Positions 8,189 to 17,915 of a DNA stretch of 64,000 nucleotides are shown one piece after another (within the stretch, counting starts at the first letter, position 1; the number at the start of each line of letters is the position of its first letter). The stretch comes from Lentisphaeria bacterium (lineage in GTDB: Bacteria > Verrucomicrobiota > Lentisphaeria > Victivallales > UBA1829). The DNA is taken from contig DPDG01000060.1 in assembly GCA_003526375.1 (NCBI GenBank), positions 77,524-141,523 on the forward strand, given 5' to 3'. The notes below the pieces were generated by a model. The model searched no databases and had not been told where the DNA came from. It saw only the letters and a list, made by a program, of their open reading frames with translations. The translations under genes were made by a program, and so were the position numbers.

Positions 8189-10312
8189 TTATTTTTTCGC
8201 TTCTTCTCTGTCAAGGTCTTCCAGAGCCGCTTTCCGGCTGAGACGAATCTTGCCGGTGCGGTCGATGTCGATCACTTTGACTGTGACGTAATCGCCTTCC
8301 TTGCAGATGTCGCTGACATCCTTGACGCGGTAGTTCGCCATCTCGGAAATATGGAGAAGCCCGTCCTGTCCGGGGAGAATCTCGACGAATGCGCCGAAAT
8401 CGCGAACCGTCTTGACAAGACCGCGGTAAATCTTGCCGATTTCCGCCTCGGACGTGTAGGACTCGACTTTGCGTTTGACTTCATCGAGAACCGTCTTGTT
8501 CCTTGCAAGGATCGTGACCGTTCCATCGTCCTCGATATTGACTTCGGATTTCGTGGATTCGGTGATCTCTTTGATGTTCTTTCCGCCGGTGCCGATCAGG
8601 GCGCCGATCTTGTCCGGGTTGATCTTCATTTTCGCCATCTGCGGCGCGTTCGGGCTGAGCTCGGCGCGAGGTGCGGGCATGCAGTCGCGGATGACGCCGA
8701 GAATCTTGGTTCTGGCGCGCTTGTTCTGTTCCATGGCTCTTGCCATCAGATCAATGGAAACGCCGGGAAGCTTGAGGTCGAGCTGGAAGCCCGTGATGCC
8801 GTCATCGGTTCCGCAAACCTTGAAGTCCATGTCGCCGAAGTGATCCTCGGCGCCGATGATGTCGGTCAGGATCAGTTCCTTGCCGTTGTCGTCCGTGACG
8901 AGTCCGCAGGAGATGCCGGCAACCGGCGATTTGATCGGAACGCCCGCATCCATGAGGGCGAGGGTGCCGCCACAGACACTGGCCATGGAGGTCGAGCCGT
9001 TGGAGGACATGATTTCGGAAACGCAGCGGACGGTGTACGGGAAGTCTGCCGGAATCACCTGTGCGAGAGAACGTTCCGCAAGGTTTCCGTGTCCGATTTC
9101 GCGTCTGCCGGGACCGGAGATTCTGCCGACTTCACCGACCGAGTAGTTCGGGAAGTTGTAGTGCAGATAGAATTTTCTGGTCGTATCTGCATTGTAGATG
9201 CTGTCGCTTTCCTGCGCATCGCCGGGACCGCCGAGGGTGGCGATGACGAGCGCCTGTGTTTCGCCGCGGGTAAAGAGCCCTGTTCCGTGGACGACCGGGA
9301 GCACGCCGACTTCCGCCGTAAGCGGGCGGATGTCTTCGATGCCGCGTCCGTCGGGGCGGAATCCTTTTTCCAGAATTGCCGTGCGGATGGTCTTCTGGAC
9401 AAGCTTGTCAAAACCCATGTTGATGGTGTTGTTGAAATCTTCCTCGCCCATTTCCGCTTCATATTTCGGCTTGAGCCCTTCTACGATCAAAGCTTTGAGC
9501 TCGTCAAGTGCTTTGAGTCTGTCTTCTTTGCCGGGGACGGTACATGCCGCTTCGAGTTTTTCGCCTGCGATCTCAACCATTCCGGCTGTGATTTCCGCGG
9601 GAACGAGATGAAGGTCCGGCGTCTTTTTGGGACGGCCGGCGCGTTTCATCAGGTCAAGCTGGGCTTCGACCTGTTTCTTGACGATTTCATTTGCGAACTC
9701 CATTGCCGCGACAAGCACGGATTCCGGAAGTTCTTTTGCGTCGCCTTCAATCATGATGACCTTGTCCGGAAGTCCGGCGTAGATCAGCTCCAGAGAGCTC
9801 TTTTTCATTTCCGTGTAGGTCGGATTGGCGACAAACTGCCCGTCGATATAGCCGACGCGGAGTGCGCCGATCGGCCCCATGAACGGGAGATCGGAAAGAC
9901 AGAGTGCCGCGGATGCGCCGAGAATGCTGAGGACGTCGCCTTCGTTTTCACCGTCGGCACTGAGAAGCAGACCGGAGATCTGGACTTCATCGAAGAACCC
10001 TTCGGGGAAAAGCGGACGGAGCGGACGGTCCGTCATGCGGCAGGTCAGGATTTCCTTGTCGGAAGGGCGCCCTTCGCGTTTGATGTAGCCGCCGGGGAAA
10101 CGTCCCGCCGCGGAGTATTTTTCGCGGTAGTCCACCTGAAGCGGGAAGAAATCCTGCCCGGGTTTTGCCGCGCCGGAACATGCCGCCACGAGCACGGTTG
10201 TGTCACCGAGCCTGAGTGTGCAGGATCCGTTTGCGAGTTTTGCGATTTTCCCGGTGGAGATCTCAATGTCTTTTCCCGGGCCGATGTTTACAATTACTTT
10301 TTCTTCCGGCAT
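8189..10312 (-). CDS. pnp: Polyribonucleotide nucleotidyltransferase (PNPase)
   Basis: The 707-residue enzyme degrades RNA phosphorolytically from the 3' end and is part of RNA turnover in the cytoplasm. The order is standard: first RNase PH domain, helical linker, second RNase PH domain (FRPDGRGIEDIRPL, GRREIGHGNLAERSL), KH domain (IGTGGKNIKEITESTKSEVN) and S1 domain (GLVKTVRDFGAFVEILPGQD). The start is ATG at 10312 with AGGGAGG upstream. It follows rpsO as in most bacteria, but a terminator and a long structured leader separate them. Confidence 0.98.
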   Translation of the reverse strand: MPEEKVIVNIGPGKDIEISTGKIAKLANGSCTLRLGDTTVLVAACSGAAKPGQDFFPLQVDYREKYSAAGRFPGGYIKREGRPSDKEILTCRMTDRPLRPLFPEGFFDEVQISGLLLSADGENEGDVLSILGASAALCLSDLPFMGPIGALRVGYIDGQFVANPTYTEMKKSSLELIYAGLPDKVIMIEGDAKELPESVLVAAMEFANEIVKKQVEAQLDLMKRAGRPKKTPDLHLVPAEITAGMVEIAGEKLEAACTVPGKEDRLKALDELKALIVEGLKPKYEAEMGEEDFNNTINMGFDKLVQKTIRTAILEKGFRPDGRGIEDIRPLTAEVGVLPVVHGTGLFTRGETQALVIATLGGPGDAQESDSIYNADTTRKFYLHYNFPNYSVGEVGRISGPGRREIGHGNLAERSLAQVIPADFPYTVRCVSEIMSSNGSTSMASVCGGTLALMDAGVPIKSPVAGISCGLVTDDNGKELILTDIIGAEDHFGDMDFKVCGTDDGITGFQLDLKLPGVSIDLMARAMEQNKRARTKILGVIRDCMPAPRAELSPNAPQMAKMKINPDKIGALIGTGGKNIKEITESTKSEVNIEDDGTVTILARNKTVLDEVKRKVESYTSEAEIGKIYRGLVKTVRDFGAFVEILPGQDGLLHISEMANYRVKDVSDICKEGDYVTVKVIDIDRTGKIRLSRKAALEDLDREEAKK

Positions 10313-10440
10313 AATGCCTCCCTTAAAATTCCGGTTCCGACGCAACTGCGGAGAACCGTCTGCGGACCAGATCGGGGCCGCATTTTGTTTGTATGAAAGA
10401 CGTGGGAGGAATGGGGAGAATCCCCGTGCGGTCTGCCGCG

Positions 10441-10500
10441 GAATAGCGGTATCAGACTCCGGGCATTTCAGTGCCGTCCGGGGGCTGATACCGACCGAAT
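10441..10500 (-). promoter_or_regulatory. Long hairpin in the pnp 5' leader
   Basis: In the 339-bp stretch between pnp and rpsO, arms CGGTATCAG (10447-10455) and CTGATACCG (10485-10493) pair perfectly. They are extended outward by GGAAT/ATTCC and inward by CCGG/CCGG and GGCA/TGCC, giving a long stem in the untranslated leader of pnp. In E. coli, RNase III cuts a leader hairpin and PNPase then represses its own translation; this hairpin could play the same part. The rest of the gap holds the rpsO terminator and no recognisable gene. Confidence 0.5.
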
Positions 10501-10577
10501 TCCACAAAGCGAACCGTCTTGAAAGCGTTCCTGCCTGCGTCTTATTCGATTGTAATGGTGTAAATATAACACCATCT

Positions 10578-10626
10578 TTTAAAAAAGCAAGCAGTCACCT
10601 GCAAAAAAGATTGAAGGTGACTGATG
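10578..10626 (-). terminator. Terminator (or attenuator) after rpsO
   Basis: Arms CAGTCACCT (10592-10600) and AGGTGACTG (10615-10623) form a perfect hairpin followed on the minus strand by a T-run, between rpsO and pnp. Confidence 0.8.
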
Positions 10627-10651
10627 CGATAAAAGTTATTCTTCAACAGAA

Positions 10652-10930
10652 TTACTTGGAAATTGCGGTGCCGCGAATTCCGAATGCTTCGGAAAGTTCG
10701 AGGTATTTCGCATGGTTTTCGGATGCAAGATATTTCAGAAGGCGTTTTCTTCTGTTGACCATTGCCATGAGTCCGCGTCTCGTGCTGTGGTCTTTCTTGT
10801 TTGCGCGCATATGCTCCGTGATCTCGGCGATACGCTGAGAAAGGAGAGCGATCTGAACTTCCGAAGAACCTGTATCACCCTCTTTGCGGGCATACTTTCC
10901 AATGATTTCCGATTTAGTAGCTTTTTCCAT
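10652..10930 (-). CDS. rpsO: Ribosomal protein S15
   Basis: The 92-residue protein binds 16S rRNA in the small subunit. The S15 signature is clear: GDTGSSEVQIALLSQRI and the basic RRGLMAMVNRRKRLLKYL block. The start is ATG at 10928-10930 behind AAAGGA; upstream in-frame codons would add a non-family leader. A terminator separates it from pnp downstream. Confidence 0.98.
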   Translation of the reverse strand: MEKATKSEIIGKYARKEGDTGSSEVQIALLSQRIAEITEHMRANKKDHSTRRGLMAMVNRRKRLLKYLASENHAKYLELSEAFGIRGTAISK

Positions 10931-10969
10931 TTTGTCCTTTTCCTGATTTTTGTGCGAAGGCAAGTAAGT

Positions 10970-10997
10970 AATTTACCGCATGATTCCACTTTTGCAA
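10970..10997 (-). promoter_or_regulatory. Candidate rpsO promoter
   Basis: On the minus strand TTGCAA and TAAATT are spaced by 16 bp, about 40 bp upstream of the rpsO start codon. Confidence 0.4.
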
Positions 10998-11074
10998 ACC
11001 GAAAAGTTCTTTTTCTGAAATTTTTTGGTGTTTTTCAATCGTGTCTCCATGAAAAACTCAAAAATTCCGTCGTT

Positions 11075-13572
11075 TCAGTTCTGCTTCCACGGGGATACGG
11101 GCGTAATGCCGATCATCGAGGGGATGCCGTCGAAATGAAGCGAGGCGTCGCCTTTTGCCCAGAGAATCAGACGCCAGACACGCGGAACGGACGATTTGCC
11201 GCAGTTTATCGTGACTTTCTTTACGGGGTCCGGTGTCTTCTGCCAGTCGCCCGCCGTCCAGGGGAGACGCGCCACGGATGTGGTCAACCCCTCCAGCTTC
11301 GCTTGAACCGTGCCGGCTTCATCCAGGATATTGGCGCCGAAAGATCCCTGATGGATGCCGCGCATGGTGAATGTGAATGACTCCACGCCCGCGGGGATGG
11401 TGAAATAGAAGCCGCGCATTCCGCCCGCGCTGATATCGGAATCCGCGTTCACTTCCGCAAAGGCATCGAAGGCGGGGGATACGTTGACAGTCCATGATGC
11501 GGTCATGTCGTCGTTGATTTCAAGCCAGACCGTCTCCCCGCGCCTTGCCTCCAGAGTATAGGTTTTTCTTATGGGATTCTCAATAATGCCGGTGTCTTCC
11601 GCCAGTACTTTGCCTGCCGCGTTCCTGAATTTCAAATTCCATACAGGGGCGGCTTTCGGGCGCGCACCGCATTTCGTCCGGGTCAGTGTGACCTCCGGGC
11701 GGTCGGCGTTGACCTGAATAACCAAGCGTTTGAAGTCCGGGCCGCGCAGGCGGAAATCCATGGAACGGGGCTGGAACAGGGCTTTTGCAACCGTTCCCAG
11801 GTCATAACGATAAGGCATATCGGGGTGCGCGGCATTCCAGAGGGAAAGCCCGTCGAGCAGCCCCGCCACGGTCGCCATATCCATTGAGAGCGCTTTGCCT
11901 GCCGCATCCAGCCCCTGATAGGTGGCGGAGTCCATCACTTTAGCGGCGATTTCAAACATCCGCCGGTTGCCGCTCAGATTGGCGGCATAGATGACCCCCG
12001 GCGCGATCAGGAGATTCAGCCCCGGCGCCGGATTGTTGTAAGCCTTGCCGTCCCATGAGGCGCCGTAAGGCCATGCGCAGGCGTTGTCGTTCCATGCCGA
12101 AACGAGCCAGTTCACGCCGGAAACGATGGATTTTGCCGCCGCCGGGTCATGCGTGACGCGGTGGTACTGGGAGAGTCCCTCCAGCAGGGTTCCCATCAGA
12201 AACGGCACATTGCCGAAGGTGTCGGAATGCCCTCCGGCATGATCGCCGGGCAGCTTGTGAGGCCATGCGCCGCCTTTCCGGAAGTTCTGTTCTTTCAGCG
12301 GAACAGAGGCGATGCGCCTCGCGGCGTCAAGGTAGACGGGATCGCCGGTGCCGTCGTAAACGCCCATGACGGCGGTCAGGCTCCAGCCTGCGCTGCGTTC
12401 ATGGGTGCCGAGCCAGTTGAAATTCGGCGCCATGTAGTTGGCAATGTGTTCTCCCATCAGCAACGCCGATTTGAAGACTCCGGCATTGCCGTTGAACTGC
12501 CATTCCTTGACCATGCCGCGGGACCACGTATGTCCGTTTTCCGCGGAATATGCGTAATCGTAGCGGTAAGTCCAGGTGAAATTCCTGACCCGCTGATAAC
12601 TGGTCCCCGTATGCCCGATGGCGTGCTCGGCATTGCCGCCGATGTAATAGGGGTCCGGGTAAGCGTGAACGATGTCCACGTCCGCCTGATGCTGTGCGGA
12701 AGCGGAGGCGAGGCGCGCCGCTTTGCGGTTGCCTGTGCGGGCGAAGTGTATGAACAGCCCGTAAGCCATATCATACTCATTGTTGCCCCAGTTGTGCCCG
12801 CGTTCGCCGTACCAGTCTCCATAGTTGAAATATCCGAATTCACGCTGGCGCAGTTTGAACTCCCAGTGTTCGTCCACAGCCTGTTTCATCTTCCGGTCAT
12901 ACTGGTCGAAGGAATGGTCGTTTCCGGCGGATACGCCCTCTACCGCCTTTGTCCGGAAATACCAGTCGCGGTCAATGACCGCCACGACCGGCAGATTGGT
13001 TTCCGCGTTTGCCACGGCGGGTTCGGAGCCGAAGTCAAAACGCAGTTTTTCCGTGAACGCCATGCCCCATTTGGAACGGTATTTTCCCTCGACAAACGGG
13101 AATTTGAGGTAGTGCGGCAGATTCTTCCCGAATTCTTTCGAGGGTTGTTCCGGCAGAAGTTCCAGCGTTATTTTTTCTTTTTCCGCTTTCATGCCTTTAG
13201 GCCAGCGATAGGCGGCATCGCGGATCGTTGCGCTGAATCTCCCATGGTCCGCCAGAACGGAGAGCGTGCCCAGCATACCGGGCTTGCCGTTCAGTGTCCG
13301 TTCGTCGGACTGGAAGTAACGCATCGCCTTTTCCCACTTCCCACGCTCGATGAACGATTTCGAGCTGTAACCGCTGATGGCGAAGTTCAGAATCTTTACC
13401 CGATGGTTAAAATATTCGCTGAACACTTCGCCCCAACCGTAGATCAGGCGGGGGCTTTGCTGCCGTAGGATTGGCACGCGCTGCTGCCGACCAGTGCGCC
13501 CCAGATCTCCGAGTCTTCTGCCTGCACGAGCATCGCGCCGAGCAGGGAAAGGACGATCAAAAACTTTTTCAT
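11075..13572 (-). pseudogene. Frameshifted SGNH esterase fragment fused to an exo-rhamnogalacturonan-lyase-like (PcRGLX/YetA-type) protein
   Basis: Reading starts at ATG 13572 with a signal peptide (MKKFLIVLSLLGAMLVQA) and the first SGNH block (LVGSSACQSYG). It then hits TGA after a run of five C residues near 13455. The continuation lies one frame over and resumes with SGNH block II (GWGEVFSEYF, NFAISGYSSKSFIERGKW) as in rhamnogalacturonan acetylesterases; one extra C would join the frames. About 50 residues later the esterase similarity stops before any GHND or DxxH motif. The remaining roughly 740 residues look like a PcRGLX/YetA-type lyase: RWPKG, then a WGNNEYDMAYG...HQADVDIVH helical-toroid pattern. 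The gene is the last of the minus-strand polysaccharide locus, 23 bp after the deacylase gene. The lyase assignment is by remembered family pattern. Confidence 0.65.
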
Positions 13573-13595
13573 TTTATGCGATACCTTTTTTCGTT

Positions 13596-14627
13596 TCAGA
13601 ATTCCGCTTTCAGCTCGGTCGGCTGGTAAAAGGAGAACAGTCTTTCGCCGGGTTCGGTCAGCGGCTTGTGAGTCTTGCTCCAGATGATGCCGTCGAACGG
13701 CGCGGTCCCGCGCTCGAGCACTTCGAGCGTTTGAATGTCGCGGACCTCGTAAAGGAGCGTGCCTTTTTTCACCGGGACGCAGTCTTCGACGAAGTAGCGG
13801 ACGTGTCCGAAATGGGAGGCTCTCAGGGAGGTCGCGTTTTCCTCGGTCTGCACTTCCGGGAGACTGTAGGTCGGATGCGGGCCGAGGACGGGCTGCGCTT
13901 TGAGCATTCCCATTTTGATCATCAGGTTCTTGACGGCGTTTTTCCCGATCGGGTACTCATGATCCTTGAGTCCGTGCTGGATGGAGAACTCGATGCAGAA
14001 ACCGTAATGATCGTCGCGTCTGGCGCTCTGAAAACCGAGGTTGCCGGCGTTGTAGTCGTCTTTTTTGTTGAAATGCGGGATGGTGATTTCGATCCCGGTG
14101 ACGGCGATCAGCGGGTTGTTTTTCGGGAAGTCGTTGAAAATGAACGGTCTGGAGTTCTGGGCACAGTGGATGTCCAAGGTCAGGTCGGCTTGGTCGACGT
14201 AATTTTTCCACAGCCAGCCGGTGATGTCGTATGCGATCCCCTTTCCGGTCTTGTTCCAGAGCCGGTTCATGTTATAGTCGGTGTTCATGTCTTTCCGGCC
14301 GATGCCCCAGGGGGAATAGTCATGCCGGAATCTGGAATAATAGTAGTCCTTGATCAGGGAGAGGTCTTCCCTCTCGGGGTAGAATTCGTAATCCATGGCC
14401 AGCGCGCCGGGGTTGGCACAGGGGCAGACGTGCACCGTTCCCTCGAAATCCAGTTGATCCAGTTCTTCCGCCAGCTCCGGCAGGAAACAGGGACCGGAAT
14501 GTTCCATGCCGTGCTGTCCGGAGATGATCGTGAAGACCGGTCCGGGGCGTTTCCCGCCGACCGTCAGGACGGTGACTTGAAACGGATTGCCTTTGCAGTC
14601 GGAGAAGGTTTTTCTATCGGTTTTCAT
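13596..14627 (-). CDS. Succinylglutamate desuccinylase/aspartoacylase (AstE/AspA) family metallo-deacylase
   Basis: This 343-residue protein belongs to the zinc carboxypeptidase-like AstE/AspA group. The zinc motif H-x-x-E is seen in SGQHGMEHSG (about residue 39) and the third ligand in LDIHCAQ; the substrate-binding N-x-x-R-like region DMNTDYNMNRLW lies between them. The C-terminal beta part (about 245-343) resembles the AspA cap. Related proteins beside glycan genes probably deacylate or cleave an amide-linked substituent; the true substrate is unknown. It has no signal peptide, so it should act in the cytoplasm. AGAGGA precedes the start. It sits between two secreted polysaccharide proteins in the same transcription direction. 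Confidence 0.8.
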   Translation of the reverse strand: MKTDRKTFSDCKGNPFQVTVLTVGGKRPGPVFTIISGQHGMEHSGPCFLPELAEELDQLDFEGTVHVCPCANPGALAMDYEFYPEREDLSLIKDYYYSRFRHDYSPWGIGRKDMNTDYNMNRLWNKTGKGIAYDITGWLWKNYVDQADLTLDIHCAQNSRPFIFNDFPKNNPLIAVTGIEITIPHFNKKDDYNAGNLGFQSARRDDHYGFCIEFSIQHGLKDHEYPIGKNAVKNLMIKMGMLKAQPVLGPHPTYSLPEVQTEENATSLRASHFGHVRYFVEDCVPVKKGTLLYEVRDIQTLEVLERGTAPFDGIIWSKTHKPLTEPGERLFSFYQPTELKAEF

Positions 14628-14645
14628 ACTATTGTTCCTCTATTA

Positions 14646-17600
14646 TCATCTGTTTATCCGCGGACCGCATCCACGCTTGATAACTTCAGGATTGGTTGGA
14701 AGATAGTTGGAAAACGTTTCACCGCCGACTTTCTTGGAATACGCATTTTCTTCCCAGGAGAAATGCTCGTTGCGTTTCCCGCCGGTCTTGTGGAATGCCG
14801 CCAGATCCTTGTATTTGATCCGGAAATCCGGGAAGACCTTGATTCCGGGATTGGCGAAGAACGAGCTTGCTTCCCGTCCGGTGAGTTTCAGGTAATCCCC
14901 GTAGGAATGTTCTGCGCGGCCCAGATACGGGAATTTTGACATGCCTGAATCGGTTTTTGTGGCCAATTTCTTCCCGTTGAAGTTCCAGCCGTAAATCCGT
15001 TTGTTCGAACTGTCGAGACGGGTATAAAAACAATTGTTTCGTTCGGTGAACGCCGCAATGTCGTGCACATGGACGATGGCATTGGCGGCCTTCATGTTGA
15101 GCATGTCGAAGATGATGCAGTTTTCCAGCACGCATTTTTCCCCGCCCCAGTTGCGCAGCGTGATCTGATTCACACCGCCGACAGCGAATACGCAGTTGCG
15201 GATCGTGACGCTGGTGCTGAACGCCTCGACCCCTTCATGCCCATAGGAGAATACGCAGTCTTCGATCAGCACGAATTGGGATTTTTCCGCCCTGATCTTA
15301 TGGAGTGCCCCGCCGACCAGCAGACGGCGGACGATGATGTTCTTCGTGTTGACCAGCTGCATCGGCACCGAGGTGAAGCCGTCCTCTGCGGCACCGTGGC
15401 CGATCAGATACAGATCCTCGAAAATCAGATTGGACACGTTGATGACCCGGAAGCCATCCGCCAGCGGACCGCCGAGGCCGGCGCAGAGCCGGACTTTTTC
15501 GCCCTTGGCGCCGCGGATGGTAATCGGACGTTCCTCCGTGCCCGAAACCGGCACGTTGACCGTCTCAGCATACGTCCCGCCGCGGATGGTCAGCGTGTCG
15601 CCCGGCTGGAGCTGTAAGACTGCGTGGGAGATGGTTGCGAACGGCTGTGATTCGGTTCCCGCCGCGGAATCGCTTCCTTCAGGCGAAACGAAGTATTCCT
15701 TCGTTTCCTGATACATTTTCGGCGTGGAGAAGGTCTGCACTTTGGAGCGGCAGACCAGCACTTCCGGCTTCTTCTTCAGTTCCGCGTTGCTGAAGCATTG
15801 TGCGGGATACGAGCTCAGCCGAAAACGGAAATAGTATTGCTGTCCTGGCTGAAGTCCGTCGATGCCGATATGATGCGTGCAGGATGTATTCTCCAGAACG
15901 ATCCGGTTGGCACATTTCTTGTCCGCGCCCCAATACAAGTCGCCGCGGAACGGGAGGTTCGCCGAAAGCGTGATGACTCCGGACTTCGGGGAAAGCGAAT
16001 GGATCCGGGGCGGATCGATCTTGAATTCGACGTCCCGGAACTGACGGCGGAAGGGACCGACCGGCATACCGTCGATCGCGCGTCCGTCGAACTTCCACGC
16101 GTTGCGGAAGGTTCCGTTTTCCCCCTGTTCGGCCTTTGCCTGGAAGGAGTGCTTTTCATCGGCGGGGACCAGTTCCGCGTATGCGTTGTAGTCGCTCCAA
16201 CCGTCCCCGCCAGAGACCTGTTTCTTATCGAACACGCAGGCTGTGACGAAGAAGTCCTTGCAGTCCTTCAGTTCCGCCGAGGTGAAATGATTGTGGGTCA
16301 GGCGGATGCCTGCGGAGTTTTCTGCCTGGATCGGTGCGGTCGACTGCGAAACAGTGATCTGTTTTCCGCTGCGGACGACGATGGCGCTCGGCATCAGCCG
16401 TTCGAGCAACACGTTTTCGCAGTCTTCCAGTGTGACAGTCCCGTCGATGGAAGCCGGGAAGGCTCCGCGTCCGCGGATGGTAGCGTTCTTCAGACCTTTC
16501 AGCGTGAGGTCGCCCTTGATGGGACCGGTGATATAGAGGTCGGCACCGGATTTCGAGAGAACTTCCTGCGCTTTTTTCAGAGTGCCGAAAGCGGTCTTCA
16601 CCGACCGGCCGTCGGAAGAATCCTGTCCGGACTGCTTCACGAAATAGACTTTATTCTTTTCTGCAGACGCGGGAGCGCGCTTCGCCACGTCTGCCGGGAC
16701 ACCGGACTGAAGCCGGCAGTCGAAGTTTTTCGGGTCGGCGTAGACTTGGTCTGCGGAGAGTTTTTTTTCATACTTCATGAGCAGGTTGGCCCCGGTGTAG
16801 AGTTTACCGTCGGCGAAGGAATCGAATGCAGTGCTGTTTTTCAGGTGCCGCGGATGGGTGAGATGCGAGTAGTTTTTCGCGATGCAGTCGGTCACTGCAA
16901 ACCCTTTGTCCTTCGTGGTCTTGACCCGGATTGTTCCGAATGCCCGGTTGCGGGCGAACACCGTTTTCGGCCCGATCAGCCCGCCATATAAGAATATATC
17001 GTTGTCCATATTATTGTCGGCACCGAAACAATCTCGGATCACGCAGTCCTTCGAACCGTCGTAGATGCCGATGCCGGAGCCGGAATGATTGTACGGGTTG
17101 CGGTTTCCAAACGCGCGACAATTTTCGATGACGCCGCCAGCGCTGCCCGAGCAGAAGCCGATCCCGAGACCGTTGAGGAACGCGGTGACGTCACGGACGA
17201 TCACATTCTTTTCGGTATGGCTGATCACCAGACCCCAGGGTACACTTTTCAGGGAAAACGGCAGCCGCTGGTCTGCGAACTTGATGCGACTGTAATACCC
17301 GGTGATGATGAAACCTTCCATCAGGACGTCCCGGACGCCTTTCCCTTTGGGAAAGCAATAGAGGCTGATGCAGCTGTTCGGCGTGACGCCGACTGTCAGG
17401 AAATGCCGGTCGGGCGCTGCTGAGTCGGTCGTACGGACATAGAGCGTGCTGTTTTTTGCATCATAGGACCATGTCCCGCTGCTGAAACGGACCTCGGAAA
17501 GAGTTCCGCAGTATTTATAGGTGCTCATGGTGTCGCGTTCGAAAACAGTTTCGGGAATGCCTTTCCACCGTGCTTTCCACACTCCGCCGCCACAGTCTTC

Positions 17601-17867
17601 GAATTCAGGCGCGTTCCGGTCGCCGCGGAACACCACGGTGCCGGGAATGGCGGCGCGGAGAGTCAACCCGCCGTAGCACGGCTGTTCCTTGCTGCCGCAG
17701 CGGAGTATGTCCGGATATTCGCCGGGGGCGAGGAGGATCGTGTCGCCGGTTTTCCAGTTTTTTGCGGCTTTCCCGAACGAGTCGTTTCCGGGCGAGACCT
17801 GAAAAGTTTCCGCCCCAGCGGCGAGACTCGTCAGCACGGCGGTCATTACGACAAATTTCTTCATCAT
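14646..17867 (-). CDS. Secreted right-handed beta-helix (pectate-lyase-fold) protein
   Basis: The 1073-residue protein starts with a signal peptide (cleavage near AGAETF) and contains two parallel beta-helix regions. The N-terminal one (about 20-400) has helix-turn repeats such as NCRAFGNRNPYNHSGSGIGI. The C-terminal one (about 725-1000) begins with a DUF1565-like entry YFVSPEGSDSAAGTESQPFA. A third such entry (FVKQSGQDSSDGRSVKTAFG) near residue 405 and a fibronectin-like stretch (about 640-700) lie between. Such proteins bind or cleave acidic polysaccharides, but no catalytic residues can be assigned by eye. AGGAG precedes the double-Met start. It follows a pseudopilin gene by 48 bp in the same unit. 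Confidence 0.82.
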   Translation of the reverse strand: MMKKFVVMTAVLTSLAAGAETFQVSPGNDSFGKAAKNWKTGDTILLAPGEYPDILRCGSKEQPCYGGLTLRAAIPGTVVFRGDRNAPEFEDCGGGVWKARWKGIPETVFERDTMSTYKYCGTLSEVRFSSGTWSYDAKNSTLYVRTTDSAAPDRHFLTVGVTPNSCISLYCFPKGKGVRDVLMEGFIITGYYSRIKFADQRLPFSLKSVPWGLVISHTEKNVIVRDVTAFLNGLGIGFCSGSAGGVIENCRAFGNRNPYNHSGSGIGIYDGSKDCVIRDCFGADNNMDNDIFLYGGLIGPKTVFARNRAFGTIRVKTTKDKGFAVTDCIAKNYSHLTHPRHLKNSTAFDSFADGKLYTGANLLMKYEKKLSADQVYADPKNFDCRLQSGVPADVAKRAPASAEKNKVYFVKQSGQDSSDGRSVKTAFGTLKKAQEVLSKSGADLYITGPIKGDLTLKGLKNATIRGRGAFPASIDGTVTLEDCENVLLERLMPSAIVVRSGKQITVSQSTAPIQAENSAGIRLTHNHFTSAELKDCKDFFVTACVFDKKQVSGGDGWSDYNAYAELVPADEKHSFQAKAEQGENGTFRNAWKFDGRAIDGMPVGPFRRQFRDVEFKIDPPRIHSLSPKSGVITLSANLPFRGDLYWGADKKCANRIVLENTSCTHHIGIDGLQPGQQYYFRFRLSSYPAQCFSNAELKKKPEVLVCRSKVQTFSTPKMYQETKEYFVSPEGSDSAAGTESQPFATISHAVLQLQPGDTLTIRGGTYAETVNVPVSGTEERPITIRGAKGEKVRLCAGLGGPLADGFRVINVSNLIFEDLYLIGHGAAEDGFTSVPMQLVNTKNIIVRRLLVGGALHKIRAEKSQFVLIEDCVFSYGHEGVEAFSTSVTIRNCVFAVGGVNQITLRNWGGEKCVLENCIIFDMLNMKAANAIVHVHDIAAFTERNNCFYTRLDSSNKRIYGWNFNGKKLATKTDSGMSKFPYLGRAEHSYGDYLKLTGREASSFFANPGIKVFPDFRIKYKDLAAFHKTGGKRNEHFSWEENAYSKKVGGETFSNYLPTNPEVIKRGCGPRINR

Positions 17868-17915
17868 GGTAGATATTTCTCCTGTTGGATTTTATTGCCT
17901 TTTTCGTGTCGGGGA

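Noticed and set aside
8351..10396. Long plus-strand frame opposite pnp
   Set aside because: Antisense shadow of pnp; composition is unnatural and there is no ribosome binding site.
12149..13468. 439-codon plus-strand frame opposite the lyase-like gene
   Set aside because: The minus-strand reading has recognisable SGNH and toroid motifs; this one has none.
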